DNA of 64,000 nucleotides from the NCBI GenBank assembly GCA_038380435.1, contig JAWZYU010000019.1, positions 18,377,801-18,441,800 on the forward strand. Direction: 5' to 3'. How positions within the stretch are numbered: the first letter of the stretch is position 1; each line of letters opens with the position of its first letter. This document shows, one piece after another, positions 34,543-46,466 of this stretch. Source of the DNA: Ryuthela nishihirai (taxonomy: Eukaryota; Arthropoda; Arachnida; Araneae; Heptathelidae). Below the pieces are notes generated by a model. The model was not told the origin of the DNA. It saw only the letters and a list, made by a program, of their open reading frames with translations, and did not search any database. Made by a program: the position numbers and the translations under genes.

Positions 34543-37500
34543 CATCATCATCATCCTCAAGCAGCCATGGGTCTACAGAGGTCCAACCAGAACACGCAAT
34601 TTAATTCTCCAAGCATATCTATCCTGAGCTACATCTGCTGCATCTGGCCACTGCACACCAATTCTAACAAGGTCCTGTTTGACATTGTCTGCCCACCGCA
34701 TCCTAGGTCTCCCCCTCTTTCTGAGGCCTCTAGGCACACTGTTCATAACCCTTTTCGCCAATCTATAATTATCTATACGGGCAACATGGCCAAACCAGCG
34801 GAGTCTCTCTCTGCACAATATGCTGCTTAAAGGAGGTTTCAGACTCCTTTTCCTAATCTCATCATTAGTTACAAAGTTAAACCACCTAATACCCAAGATA
34901 CTATGTAAGCATCTAAAATCAAAAGCATCTAGTTTCCTGTTATCTTGTTTACACAGTGTCCAAGCTTCACTATCATAACTAACCCTAGAAAGAACCAAAC
35001 TATTATACAGTCAAATTTTAGTCTTTAGGTGTATACGCCTATTTCTCCACAATCTCCATAGATTCTTAAAAGTCCCTGGCAGCAATCCCTATTCATCTGT
35101 TAATCTCATGCTGCACATCACCAGTATCTGTTACATAGCTCCCTAGGTAATTAAACTGTGACAAATGCTCAACACTGCAACCATTCAGATGAACTGAATC
35201 ACAACCTGCTTGACCAATTTTCATTATTTTAGTTTTCTCTCTGTTTATAACCAAACCTACTCTACTACCAGTCTCATCAACAGCTCAAATGAAAGAGTTC
35301 ATCTCATCAACATCATTTGCCAAAAGGGCTAAATCATCAGCATAATCTAAATCAGAAATTTTTGTATCTCCAGACCATTTAAGACCAAAATCTTTCCCTT
35401 GCAATGAATTTCGCATAACGTAATCAATAACCAAACTAAAGAGAAAAGGAGACAATATGCACCCTTGTCGAACACCAGAAGTAATGTTAAACCAATTGCT
35501 ACAAGACTTACCAACTCTCACATTCGACTCAATGTTATTATAGAGAGCTTTCATTATGTTAACTAACTTGTCTGGTATACCATATGATTTCACAATCAAC
35601 CACAAATTATGATGATCAACAGAGTCGATAGCCTTTTTGAAATCAACAAAGCTAACAACCAAAGGTTTCTGAAACTAAACATTTCTCAAGAATCTGTCAA
35701 AATGAAAATATCTGATCCACACATCCCCTACCACTTCTGAATCCACATTTCTCATCACGCAATTGACTGTCAACCAGATTCTTAATTTTATTAAGCACCA
35801 TCATAGAAAGAACTTTCCCTGGAACAGAGAGTAGGCTGATACCCCTATAGTTATTAAGAGAACTGCGATCACCTTTTTTGAAAATAGGGATAATAATAGC
35901 TCTGGTAAAATCCTTAGGAACCATGCCTTTATCATAAAAGATATTCAAATTTTCAGTCATCCAAGTGGTAACTGAAACATTCCCAGCTCTAAGCATTTCT
36001 GTAGTAATTTCATCTACCCTTGGGGATTTATTGAAATTTAAGTTTAGAAAGAGCCAAAATAACTTCAGATTGTGTTATAGGGCCAACATTAAAGCCACCA
36101 ATGCATCTATCATCATTACCAACAATGGGAGTAGAACTAACCACATTGTTTCGAACATCACTGAAATGCTCAGCCCACCTAGCCATGACAGAATCCTCCC
36201 CTTCTATAACCTTACCTTGTTTATCCTTCAATCCTTGTATGCCTGTCCGTTTTCTACCACATAAAACATTAACTATCTGGTACAGCTCTCTGCTGTTGTG
36301 CTGCCTAGCTGCTTCCTCAGCTTTGTCAGCCAAGCCATCAAGCCAAAGATTCTTATCAGCAGCTAACTGATCCTTTACACGTTTATTAAGCTCTCTGTAA
36401 TCCTTTCTATTAGGACTAGTAGGGTACTGATTAAGGACATTCCTGCAGTTCCTTCTTCCTGAAATAAGCTCAAGTGCCTTATCACTCAAATAATTCTGCC
36501 TCCTCTGCTCCTTTTGTCCTAAAAGACTACTGTTAGTTTCCAAAAAAGCCTGTTTAAAATGGCCCCATTCTTCCTCAACTTCAGTAGTAAGCAAACCATG
36601 ACTGTCATAATGACTAAGTAACTTATCATGGTAAGCTTGAGCTATAACTGGGCCTTTCAGAGCTTCAGTATTAAAGGTAAATTTTTTAACTTTAGCACAA
36701 CACTTTTTAAGTTTAAGTTGCAACACACTTTTAACAAGGTAATGGTCAGATCCAATTTCAACTCCCCTATATGCCCTGGTATTCCTAACAGAACTAGCCC
36801 ATTTGCTGTTAATTAATATATAATCAATCATATTTGTATGCAGCCCATCAGGTGAAACTCATGTGTATTTATGTATGTCACGGTGTTTGTAATATGTGTT
36901 AGTTATTCTGAAACCACTGAGTTTACTTACCTGTAGGAGACGTTGCCCATTGCAGGTACCAATACCAAAAGGGCCTATCACTCCTCTCCAAAGGTCAGAG
37001 TCAGTACCAAATTTGGCATTGAAGTCACCTAGATCAAGGGTAATATGCCTTGGTGATGCTTTCAGTCCTCCCTCCCTGTAAAGAGAAATTTAAAGTTATT
37101 TTTAAGTATCTCACCTTTACCTGTCCATCTGGTCTCTTGCAAGCCTCGAATATCTAGATTATAGCACTGGAATTCATGCGCGAGGACATCAAGAGAATAA
37201 TTTCTATGTAATGTCCTCACGTTCCAAGCTCCTGCAGGGAGAAAACTGATTAGTAGGATTAACCTAGGTTTACTGAGATAGGTAGAGCCAACAATATCAA
37301 ACAGCCCTGATTGCAGGCATGGGGCAAAGACCTGTTCCTCCCCTGCTAAAGGCTAAAGCCACCAATGCTGGTAGGAACTTCAGCCACCACCTTGTCAAGT
37401 GGACTTTTTCAAGAGCCATATGGCCTGCCTGAAACACATTACTCCAGTTTAGGATTGAGAATGCTCAACTAGCTAAGTGAGGTTCAGGTACCTGTGATGG

Positions 37501-37976
37501 CTTCTGATCAGGATTATCCACCAGCTGATATGTATCCCATGCCTCTGTTCACTTACAGCTAGCAACCAAAGAAGCAAACAGAAAACACAGTGGCAGATTC
37601 TCCCTCAACAGAGGCCCACCAGTGCAGCAAACCCAGGATCCATAATAAAGCTCAAATCCATAAACAAGTCCAGTCTAGTAGGTATAAATGGTCAGCACTA
37701 GGACCCTGTGAAGTTGACCACTCCTCAGCAGGGTTGAAAAAAAGAAAGAAAAAAGGTGGCCATAGATATCCAGATCAGTAGGCCATACTGAACTGGCAGC
37801 CCTCCACTTCTGTTCCCTTCCAAAAGAGAATCTCTTTTGAAAGGAACTAACGGCTTGCACCACGAGAAGGTGGAGTCGGACATTAGGTGCTAGACCTGGC
37901 CGGTTCTGTGCATCATCACTGAGGATTGGTACACAGCTCTCCTTCCAATTTATGCCTAGCTACCATTTACAGACCG
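34543..37976 (-). mobile_element. RTE-like retrotransposon, copy 2, full length
   Basis: A 10-bp duplication 'tttaatttat' flanks it (34533-34542 and 37977-37986). The 5' end on the minus strand is 'ggtctgtaaatggtagctagg' and the 3' end is a (gat)n tail next to 'ggctgcttgagg'. At about 3.43 kb it defines the full-length family. Its endonuclease and RT frames are less damaged than those of copy 1, but frameshifts remain. It is inserted in the Jockey-like element. Confidence 0.9.
34573..37240 (-). pseudogene. RTE-like pol, copy 2
   Basis: Large pieces remain. 36831-36028 (267 residues) covers the end of the endonuclease, from MIDYILINSKWASSVRNTRA and GSDHYLVKSVLQ, and the linker. 35996-35697 covers RT motifs (IIPIFKKGDRSS, NNYRGISLLSVPGKVL, CGFRSGRGCVDQI). 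35662-35285 covers VRQGCILSPFLFSLVIDY and catalytic LDYADDLALLAND. 34998-34573 covers the C-terminal KRGRPRMRWADNVKQDLVRI region. Frames are broken near 36030, 35690 and 35280. Upstream endonuclease sequence runs back to about 37230 out of frame. Confidence 0.85.
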
Positions 37977-38656
37977 TTTAATTTATAGAGTTTTTTTTTC
38001 AGCATTGGTAATGTTAATTTCAGTTAAAATTATTATGTTCAGTATTGTATGATTTCTGCAATATTAACGTTAAAGACATCCCGGTGTTTTATTAAGCTCT
38101 GTATGTTAACATATATTAAACCCAGATGGTTGCTGTTTTTAATTTTTTTTGTTTTTAATGAAAACCAGGTTTCTGCTTCAGTGATATTGTTTATGTATAC
38201 ATTTCCTTTAGTGTCTAAATTAAGATAGGTGATGTTAAATAAAATATCCACAGCAACAAGTTGTAAGTCAGCTACCCGATGTAGCATAACTCTGCAAAAA
38301 TCGATAATAATCTATCTACAGAAAGATCGATAATTTACAGAAATAAAATAAACTACAGAAATGAAAACTAAGGTTTAATTATTAAAAAAAGGAAAATAAA
38401 ACACCAACTTTACGCAGGCAGTTTATAATCCAATTTGTTGGGAGGAGGTTTTTAACTTAAATCAGCCATGTACAACTTGCCATGCGAAGGAAGTCCTTTT
38501 TGCTTCCATATCCAATACCTCATTCATTTTCAGGAAACAATATAAATCAAAGTTTTTTTACAAAAATAGAAAGAAATATTAATATATAACCTAATGCAAT
38601 GTTGAATAATATCCACAACGACTTGTAAAGCCAACCATCCAATGTAGCATAATCCC

Positions 38657-38752
38657 AAAAGATCAATAGATCAGCTGATGATAAAAACAATAATTTGCAG
38701 AAATAAATCTGAAAATTATTGTTTTTATCATCAGCTGATCTATCGATCTTTT
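38657..38752. repeat. 44-bp-arm near-perfect hairpin in the piggyBac-type element
   Basis: Arms 38657-38700 and 38709-38752 are complementary at 42 of 44 positions around an 8-nt loop 'aaataaat'. The arm includes 'gatcagctgatgataaaaac'. Other copies of the element show only one arm here ('aaagatcgataatttac' type), so the second arm arose in this copy, probably by template switching. Confidence 0.75.
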
Positions 38753-39597
38753 TTATTTAATTTTTTTATCAATCAGAAATGAAAACGAAGGTTAATACTG
38801 GCTGGATTCATGGTCATATTATCCTATATCTGAGAGGAACTCTTTCTGTAATCATTCACTATATAGTCACTTTACTGCATGTGTAAGCAATAACTAGGTC
38901 ACTGCACTCAACCAAAGACTCAACTGCACCTGATATTATGATGTACTTTATATTGCACTGAAATTTGGAACAACTTCGGATTGCTTCCTTCTTTCTAAAA
39001 AAACTTCTTTTTTTTTTAGTTACATTTTTGATCTGAAAGCAGGAAAGATACATAGAATGCTAGGATAAATGATAAAAATAATTCTGGGAATACTGAAATA
39101 GGTTTATGACAGAAAGGAGTGTAAAATGGGAAAGAAAAATGGTGGTGCAAATTTTGCAGTTACTTCCAAAATCTTTCGTTTTTAAAAATAGCAGTTTTTT
39201 TTATTGATTTACAGAAAATTTTAAAAATTTCAAGGAAAAGATTTGCTGATAATAGTTCAAACTTGTGAGCATAAATCAGGTGATTGCTTTAGTGTAGGGT
39301 AATGTTAACAAACAAATCAGCAATACTGTATAGCACTTCTAAGAAATATCAATTAGATGGCTTTTAACAAGTGATTTATATTGTAGTTTAATAAAATATG
39401 CATCAAATGAAAAACAAAATATTATTTTTCAAGCCTGAATTATATATTTTTGTAAGATATATATGTATTAAAAAATTTTACAATGGCAATTTTTATTTTT
39501 AATAAACTTTTTTACTAAAAATGTATACAACTGTCCTCAGTCTCTCATTACGGATTCTGTGAAGGTATACAGACGACGTGGACACTGGAATGGTTAA

Positions 39598-40101
39598 ACT
39601 TACCAACAATGTTTACAATGAGTGATGCCATTTAAGTTGATCCAATTGTGGTTGCCATCAGGATGGAGTTATATATATATAGCAAATATTTTGAATCTAT
39701 CACAATTCATTAACCATCATTAACCAATCATTAAGGTAATGGGACAAAGCTTGAAGTTGCCAGATAAAGCAGCTATTATGTGTCATTGCAAAAGTACTCC
39801 CACCCTAGTCTTTTTCCTTGTATACATAAGTTGTTAAAGATTTTAATGTTTTAACTTGAATTGCTTTCAGTTGAGGGACACTTTATGTTAAATAACATGT
39901 ATGGCATTCTTCTGTCACCCCATTACCTTGGTTAAGAATTGTGATAGCACCATAAAATTTGGTATGTGCATTGCTCCATCCTAATGACATCTGCAATTAG
40001 AGTTAGTTAAATGGCAATATTTATTGTAATCACTATTAATGTGCTTATGAACATATTAGAACACCACACACACACATATATATAAGTATTAAGTAAGTAT
40101 A
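39598..40101. other. PMS1 intron, no recognised gene
   Basis: AT-rich intron with a short (ta)n at 39670-39680 and (ca)n/(ta)n at 40065-40085. No element recognised. Confidence 0.45.
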
Positions 40102-41319
40102 TACCGAAGAGCCAAAACATTATGACCAAGTGCATCTTTATGCAAATCAAAGCAGCTGCAGGTAAATGACGGTGCATGTGAAGGTCATGAAACGATATAA
40201 ATAACACCTGATACTGAACTCTGTTAATCAGTGTTTTCTAGTTCTTCAGATGGGAAAGGCAGTGAACTTAAGTGAGTTTGACAACAGCCAAATTGTAATG
40301 GCCAGATGACAGAGTCAAAGCATTTCCAAGATGGCAAGCCTTGTGGGGTGCTCACAGTCAGCCATGGTTAGTACCTTCAAAAAGTGGTCCAAGGAGGGAA
40401 AAACCATGAACTACTGGCAAGGTGTGGGCTGACCATAGCTCATTGATGCTAGAGGTGAGCGAAGGCTATCCCACATGGTACAAGCCAACGAAGGGATACT
40501 GTGGCACAACTCGCCTGTAATTTGAATGCTGGTGATGAGAGTAATGTGTCACAACACACAGTACATTGAAAATCCTGCTGAAAATGGGGCTGCGTATCTG
40601 CAGACTGCTCCGAGTGCTCATGCTAACCTTGGTTCACCATTGAAAGCACCTACAATGGACATACAAGCATCAAACTGGATCTTGAATGATTAGAAAAAAG
40701 TCATCTGTCCAATGAATCTCATTTCCTGTTGCACTATGTTGATGGCCGGGTACGTGTGTATCATTTAGCTGGGGAAGTGTTGGCATTAGGATGCACAGTG
40801 GGATATAAACAAGCCAGTGGAGCAAGTGTAATGCTTTGGGCAATGTTCTGCTGGAAAACCCTGGATCCAGTCATTCATATTCAGGAAACTATGACAGCTA
40901 CCACCTTCCTAAACATCATTGCAGACCAGGTATGTCCTTTCATTGCTACAGTATATCCCTCTAGTAGTGCTTTCTTTCAGCAGTATAATGTGCCATGCCT
41001 TACTGCCTGGATTGTTCGAGAATGGTTCATGAAACATGAGGAAGGCTTCCAAGTTTTGCCCTGGCCTCCAAATTCCCAGACATCAATCCAGTCGAGCATC
41101 TGGTTTGTGTGGGAACAGCATATCCGATCTGTGGTGGCCAAACCATGTAACTTACAAGAGTTAAAGGATCTGCTGGTAAAGTGTTGGTACCAAATACCAC
41201 AAGACACTTTAGAAATCGTGTAACGTCCATGCCTCACCGGGTAAGAGCTGTTTTGGCAGTATGTGTAGGATCAACATCATATTAGGCAGGTGGTCATAAT
41301 GTTTTGGCTGTTCAGTGTA
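40102..41319 (+). mobile_element. Tc1-like transposon family A, copy 3
   Basis: Ends 'accgaagagccaaaacatta' and 'ataatgttttggctgttcag' plus TGTA form the family-A inverted repeats. The DNA-binding half begins at 40249 with MGKAVNLSEFDN-like sequence and is broken. The longest catalytic piece is 40729-41223. Confidence 0.88.
40729..41223 (+). pseudogene. Tc1-A transposase catalytic remnant, Asp replaced by Tyr
   Basis: 164 open residues include SGASVMLWAMFCWKTLDPVI, IHIQETMTATTFLNIIADQV and SSAFFQQYNVPCLTAWIVRE. The family's second catalytic aspartate, in FFQQDN (present in copies 1 and 2), is Tyr here (FFQQYN). The following SPDINPVEHLW block is shifted to SQTSIQSSIWF by a frameshift, so the final Glu is lost too. 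The frame start at 40729 is only the first open codon, not a real initiation site. Confidence 0.75.
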
Positions 41320-42027
41320 TATGTATTATCAGGAGGTTGCCAGGTTGATATATTCTACCTGCTTAAAAACAATTTTTCCTCTACAGTTAACAATATATAT
41401 TTTATTGTTAATAAAGATCTCTATGGCTTTGGTGGTGCATTAGTATAATTTTCATGCATATCTGTTGTTTCCATTGATCATTATCCAATTCGATTCCTTA
41501 TCTGATAGCGCAATTTTTTTCCTTTTCCTAAAATGTATAGTTTTACATTTGATTTTCCTATCAATGTTATTTGGAGAAAGTAATACCAGAAATAGCTTGT
41601 AGAAATTGAAAATTTTTGAGTAAAATTGTTACGCGTGCTCTGGATTGAAAGACCGTTCACTGTCATACTGGCCCAAAATGGCCAAGATTTTAAATGGTCT
41701 CACCCAACCAATGCTATTCCTTCCTCTTCATTTCCTCGTACCTGCAGCTTGGGCCAGTATGATAATGAAAAGGTTAAGTAAACGGAATCCTTGAAAAAAT
41801 AATCGAAAATTGAATAGTGCTTATTAATTTTAAATGCTAAACACTAATTAATAGGTTAAAATCATAATCAAAAGAAATTTCTTATTTTATTTTTGGCTCA
41901 TTTTCAAAAAGCTATCATTTTCAGTTTGTCATCTATTGTCTGTAGTTTGTTTTAAAAGATAAATTAAAAATTCTTTTTGGATGAAATAGGAACTAATACA
42001 ATGTTACTGTTTACATTTTCTAAATCA
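41320..42027. other. PMS1 intron with a short inverted repeat and diverged dispersed repeat
   Basis: 14-bp arms 'tcatactggcccaa' (41663-41676) and 'ttgggccagtatga' (41749-41762) are perfect inverted repeats 72 bp apart, probably a small MITE. Bases 41945-42030 ('aaaagataaattaaaaattc', 'ttttggatgaaatagg') are related to 46640-46700 and 49545-49600. Confidence 0.5.
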
Positions 42028-43920
42028 TACAGGTCTGTAAATGGTATCTAGGTATTCACTAGAAGGAGAGGAGAGCTATGCACCAATCCCCTGCAATGAT
42101 GCACAGAACCTGCCAGGCCCAGCACCTAAAGTCTGACATGCCTTCTTGTGGTGCAGACCGTTAGTACCTTTTAAAAGAGACTCTCTTGTGGAAGGGAATA
42201 GTTGCCAAATCAGTGTGGCCTATTGATCTGGACTACTATGGTTCTTTTTTTTTTCCTACCCTGCTTAGGAGTGGTCAACAATACAAGGTCCTGATACAGA
42301 CCATGTATCCTAATCTGAATAAAATAATGGTTCTGAGTTTGATTACGGATCCTGAATTTGGTACACTGATGGGCTTCTGGAGGCAAAATCTTTTGTATTT
42401 TCTGTTTGTTTGTTTGTGAGTTGACAGCCCCAAGTGAATATATTCACAGGATATATTTTATCAGCTGGTGGATAATCCTGATCACAGGTACCTGAACTCT
42501 TGCTTCTACAGGCATCATCAAGCCTACATTAGAGGAAGTCTTCCAATGTAATGGCTTCATCCTTGCCTTTAGTAGTGGGGAGAGCAGGTCTTTGTCCCAT
42601 GCCTGCGATTAGGGAGCTGCTTGATATTTTATCTGCACTTCCTCTCTCAATAAAAATAGTTTCTTTAAACATTCCAATAATCATTTTCTCTCCACGGGTT
42701 CCTGGACTCTGCACAGAGATTATTCTCTTGATGTTCTTGCAAGAGACCAGATGGACAAATAAAGGTCAGATACTTAAAAATAATCCTAAATTTCTCTTTT
42801 CAGAGAAGGAAGACAGAAAGCATCTTCAACACATAGGTTTGCTTCTCAGCAGACATGCTAGTGATGCTCTTCTAGGTTATGAAGGATTAATGAAAGGTTT
42901 CTGACAGCTAAATATCAGACAAGCATTAAAGATTTGAATGTTATCTGTTGTTATGACTCCACTGAGGATGAGAAAGATAGGTTTTACGGACAGCTCTGGA
43001 ATATTTTTAATTCTGTCAAAAAAGGAGATATTACCCTTGTTCTAGGCAACTTCAATCTAAAGTTCATAGTGATTCTGACCTTTGTGGAGAGGTGATAGCT
43101 CCCTTTGGTATTGATAGCTGCAATGGCAATGGGCAATGTGTCATAGGTAAATAAACTTAATGGTTTGAGAATAACTAACATTTATTAAAAACACTACGAC
43201 ATACATAAGTACATGTGGATTTCACCAGATGAGTGTATATGATATATATAGTGATATATGATTGATTATATATTAATTAACAGCAAATGGACTAGTTCTG
43301 TTAGGAATACCAGGTCATATAGGGGAGCTGAAATTGGATCTGACCTCACCTCGTTAAAAGTGTGTTGCAACTTAAACTTAAGAAGTGTTGTGCTAAGATT
43401 AAAAACTTTACCTTTAACACTGAAGCTCTGAAAGACCCACTTGTAGGCAAAGATTAACATGATAGTTTACTTAGTCATTATGATAGTCACAGTTTGCTTA
43501 CTACTGAAGCTTAGGAAGAATCAGACCATTTTAAGCAGGCTTTGTTTGAAACCAACAGTACTCTTTAGGGTAAAAAGAAGCAGAAGAGACACAATTATTT
43601 GAATGATAAGGCATGAGTCAGCAACCTCCTTTGAATAGCATATTGTGCAGAGAGAGACTCCATTGATTTGGTCATGTAGTCCCTATGCATAACTATATAT
43701 TAGTGAATAGGGTTCTTAATGATGTGCCTAAAGGCCTCAGAAAGAGGAGGAGACCTAGGATGTTGTGTGCAGACAATGTCAAACAGTATTTTGCTAGAAT
43801 TGGTCTACAGTGACCAGCTGCAGCAGTTGCAGCTCAGGACAAATGTGTTTGGAGCACTGAATTGCACAATCTGGTTGGACCTCCATAGCCCATGGCTGCT
43901 TGAGGATAATAATGATGATG
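42028..43920 (+). mobile_element. RTE-like retrotransposon, copy 3, old and internally deleted
   Basis: 5' end 'aggtctgtaaatggtatctagg' at 42031, then the 5' region and diverged endonuclease pieces (FLQETRWTNKGQILKNN at 42740; IVLGNFNLK-like). At about 43612 it jumps from the linker ('gaatgataaggcatgag') to the 3' part ('cagcaacctcctttgaat'), so the RT is gone. It ends 'cccatggctgcttgagg' at 43905. It is more diverged than copies 2 and 4. Confidence 0.78.
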
Positions 43921-43949
43921 AAATCATGCATTAGTTCAAAAATGTACAC

Positions 43950-43953
<4 letters not shown>

Positions 43954-44023
<70 letters not shown>
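43954..44023. repeat. (CAT)n microsatellite tail
   Basis: About 23 uninterrupted CAT/ATC units at the 3' end of RTE copy 4. In one frame it would encode poly-His, but this is the retrotransposon tail and not a protein. Confidence 0.9.
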
Positions 44024-44024
<1 letters not shown>

Positions 44025-44036
44025 AGCACCCATGGG

Positions 44037-45375
44037 CTACGGAGGTCCAACCAGACTGTGCAGTTTAATTCTCCAAGCATATCTGTCCTGAGCTACATCT
44101 GCTGCATCCAGCCACTGCACACCAATTCTAACAAGGTCCTGTTTGACATTGTCTGCCCACCGCATCCTAGGTCTCTCCTTCTTTCTGAGGCCTCTAGGCA
44201 CACTGTTCATAACCCTATTCGCTAATCTATAATTATCCATACAGGCAACATGGCCAAACCAGCGGAGTCTCTCTCTGCACAATATGCTGCCTAAAGGAGG
44301 TTGCAGACTCCTTTGCCTAACCTCATCATTAATTACATAGTTAAACCACCTAATGCCCAAGATACTGCGTAAGCATCTAGAATCAAAAGCATCTAGTTTC
44401 CTGTTATCTTGTTTACACAGCGTCCAAGCTTCACTATCATAACTAACCCTAGAAAGAACCAAACTATTATACAGTCAAATTTTAGTCTTTAGCTGTATAC
44501 GCCTATTTCTCCACAATCTCCATAGATTCTTAAAAGTCCCTGGCAGCAATCCCTATTCATCTGTTAATCTCATGCCACACATCACCAATATCTGTTACAT
44601 AGCTCCCAAGGTAATTAAACTGTGACACTTGCTCAAGACTGCAACCATTCAGATGAACTGAATCACAACCTGCCTGACCAATTTTCATCATTTTAGTTTT
44701 CTCTCTGTTTATAACCAAACCTACTCTACTACCAGTCTCATCAACAGCTTGAATGAAAGAGTTCATCGCATCAACATCATTTGCCAAAAGGGCTAAATCA
44801 TCAGCATAATCTATATCAGAAATTTTCGTATCTCCAGCCCATTTAAGGCCAAAATCTTTCCCTTGAAGTGAATTTCGCATAACATAATCAATAACCAAGC
44901 TAAAGAGAAAAGGAGACAAAATGCACCCTTGTCGAACACCAGACGTAATGCTAAACCAATTGCTACAAGACTTACCAACTCTCACACATGACTCAGTGTT
45001 ATTATAGAGAGCTTTCATAATGTTAACTAACTTGTCTGGTATACCATATGATCTCACAATCAACCACAAATTATGACTATTAACAGAGTCGAAAGCCTTT
45101 TTGAAATCAACAAAGCTAGCAACCAAAGGTTTCTGAAACTCTAAACATTTCTCAAGAATCTGCCTAAGTGAAAATATCTGATCCACACATCCCCTACCAC
45201 TTCTGAATCCACATTGCTCATCACGCAATTGACTGTCAACCAGATTCTTAATTCTATTAAGCACAATCATGGAAAGAACTTTCCCTGGAACAGAGAGTAG
45301 GCTGATACCCCTATTGTTATCACAAGAACTGTGATCACCTTTTTTGAAAATATGGATAACAATAGCTCTGGTAAA
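44037..45375 (-). pseudogene. RTE-like RT domain and C-terminus, copy 4
   Basis: The frame 45270-44557 (237 residues) is the best RT segment in the window. It has QCGFRSGRGCVDQIFSLRQI, VASFVDFKKAFDSVN, TSGVRQGCILSPFLFSLVID and catalytic IDYADDLALLAND. A stop near 44557 precedes the C-terminal frame 44462-44037 (SRVSYDSEAWTLCKQDNRKL, RMRWADNVKQDLVRIGVQWL). The endonuclease is deleted. The few defects mark it as one of the younger copies. Confidence 0.88.
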
Positions 45376-46292
45376 TCGCAGGCATGGGGCAAAGACCTGT
45401 TCCTCCTCCGCTAAAGGTTGAAGCCACCAATGCTGGTAGGAACTTCAGGCACCAACTTGTCAAGTGGACTTTTTCAAGAGCCATATGGCCTGCCTGAAAC
45501 ACATTACTCCAGTTTAGGATTGACAATGCTCAACTAGCTAAGTGTGGTTCAGGTACCTGTGATTGCCTCTGAACAGGATTATCCATCAGCTGATATAAGG
45601 CATCCCATGCCTCTGTTCACTTAGAGCTGGCAACCCAGAAGCAAACAGAAAACACAGCGGCAGATTCTCCCTCAACAGAGGCCCACCAGTGCAGCAAGTC
45701 CAGGATCAATAATCAAGCTCAGATCCATAAACAAGTCCAGTCTAGTAGGTAAAAATGGTCAGCACCAGGACCCTGTGAAGTTGACTTCTTCTCAGCAGGG
45801 TTGAAAAAAAAAAATGTGGCCATAGATGACCAGATCAGTAGGCCATACTGAAATGGCAGCCCTCCCCTTCTGTTCCCTTCCAAAAGAGAATATCTCTTTT
45901 GAAAGGTATTAATGGCCTGCACCACGAGAAGGCGGGGTCGGACATTAGGTGCTATACCTGGCCGGTTCTATGCATCATCACTAGGGATTGGTACACAGCT
46001 CTCCTTCCAGTTTATGCCTAGCTACCATTTACAGGCCTGTACACTGTTAGAGGTTACTAAAATTTAAAAATCACAAATTTCATTCTATTTGAAAGCAGGT
46101 GTTTTATATTGTTAGAAATGCTTTGTCTTCTTAGTTAACTTCATCCCCCCGCCACACACATAATTAAAAAAAAAATTGAAGTTTAAATATGAAGGTGCCT
46201 GAATGGGCACAAATTTGACCTTAACTAAATGGTTAATATTAAAAATAATTATATTTGAAATCGAATCATTAATAAATAAATAAATAAATATC

Positions 46293-46466
46293 CTCTCAAG
46301 CAGCTGCTTGCCAAAGAGGTCTGACAGGAGCCTGTCAGTTCACATGCCATAGTAGAAGGGTCTGTGAGAATGGTAGGACCTCAGCAGAAAAACGACACAA
46401 ACATCCATGCCTTATCTGGAACTTGAACCCAGGTCTCTTAGATCAGTAGACAAGCATGCTAACCAA
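46293..46466 (-). mobile_element. SINE-2, reversed, head partly lost
   Basis: Plus strand: 'cctctcaagcagctgcttgcc', 'ctgacaggagcctgtcag', 'cctcagcagaaaaacgacac', then head remnants 'aacccaggtctcttagatc' and 'gctaacca'. It is preceded by (aaat)n at 46269-46290, likely its 3' tail. Confidence 0.72.

Larger units (their letters stand above)
32207..38227 (-). mobile_element. Jockey/CR1-like retrotransposon, internally deleted, carrying RTE and pogo insertions
   Basis: The plus strand leaves the piggyBac-type sequence at 'gatagcctaat' (~32206) and rejoins it at 'gatgttaaataaaatatcc' (~38230). In the paralogue at 60045-60075 these two pieces are contiguous. Inside, on the minus strand, lie an endonuclease, the start of an RT domain, then a jump to the C-terminus. 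It is itself interrupted by a pogo-like element (33938-34503) and RTE copy 2 (34543-37976). Exact ends are uncertain by a few bases. Confidence 0.72.
30350..39593 (+). mobile_element. piggyBac-type non-autonomous element, copy 1, with nested insertions
   Basis: Left end CCCTTCCAGGGTCCA (30350-30364) and right end TGGACACTGGAATGG (39579-39593) are inverted repeats, 13 of 15 bases, each flanked by TTAA (30346-30349 and 39594-39597). A TTAA duplication and CCC-type ends are piggyBac hallmarks. Without the Jockey-like insertion (about 32207-38227) the element is about 3.2 kb. It has no transposase frame, so it is non-autonomous. About 350 bp near the left end is repeated within the element (30360-30540 versus 30715-30870). 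Copies 2 and 3 lie at 54898 and 46860. Confidence 0.75.
43954..46037 (-). mobile_element. RTE-like retrotransposon, copy 4, endonuclease deleted
   Basis: The 11-bp duplication 'tgtacactgtt' flanks it (43943-43953 and 46038-46048). The 3' tail is (catcat)n on the plus strand, 43954-44023. The 5' end is 'ggcctgtaaatggtagctagg'. Near 45375 the RT joins the 5' region directly, removing about 1.3 kb of endonuclease and linker. It lies tail-to-tail with copy 3. Confidence 0.9.

Noticed and set aside
38039..38287. N-terminal frame MLHRVADLQLVAVD as start of the Jockey-like endonuclease
   Set aside because: The first residues lie in the flanking piggyBac-type repeat read backwards. Only the later part (NHLGLIYVNIQSLIKHRD) belongs to the retroelement.
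43900..44091. Open frame with a run of more than 20 histidines
   Set aside because: It is the (CAT)n tail of a reversed RTE copy read in one frame. No other coding evidence.
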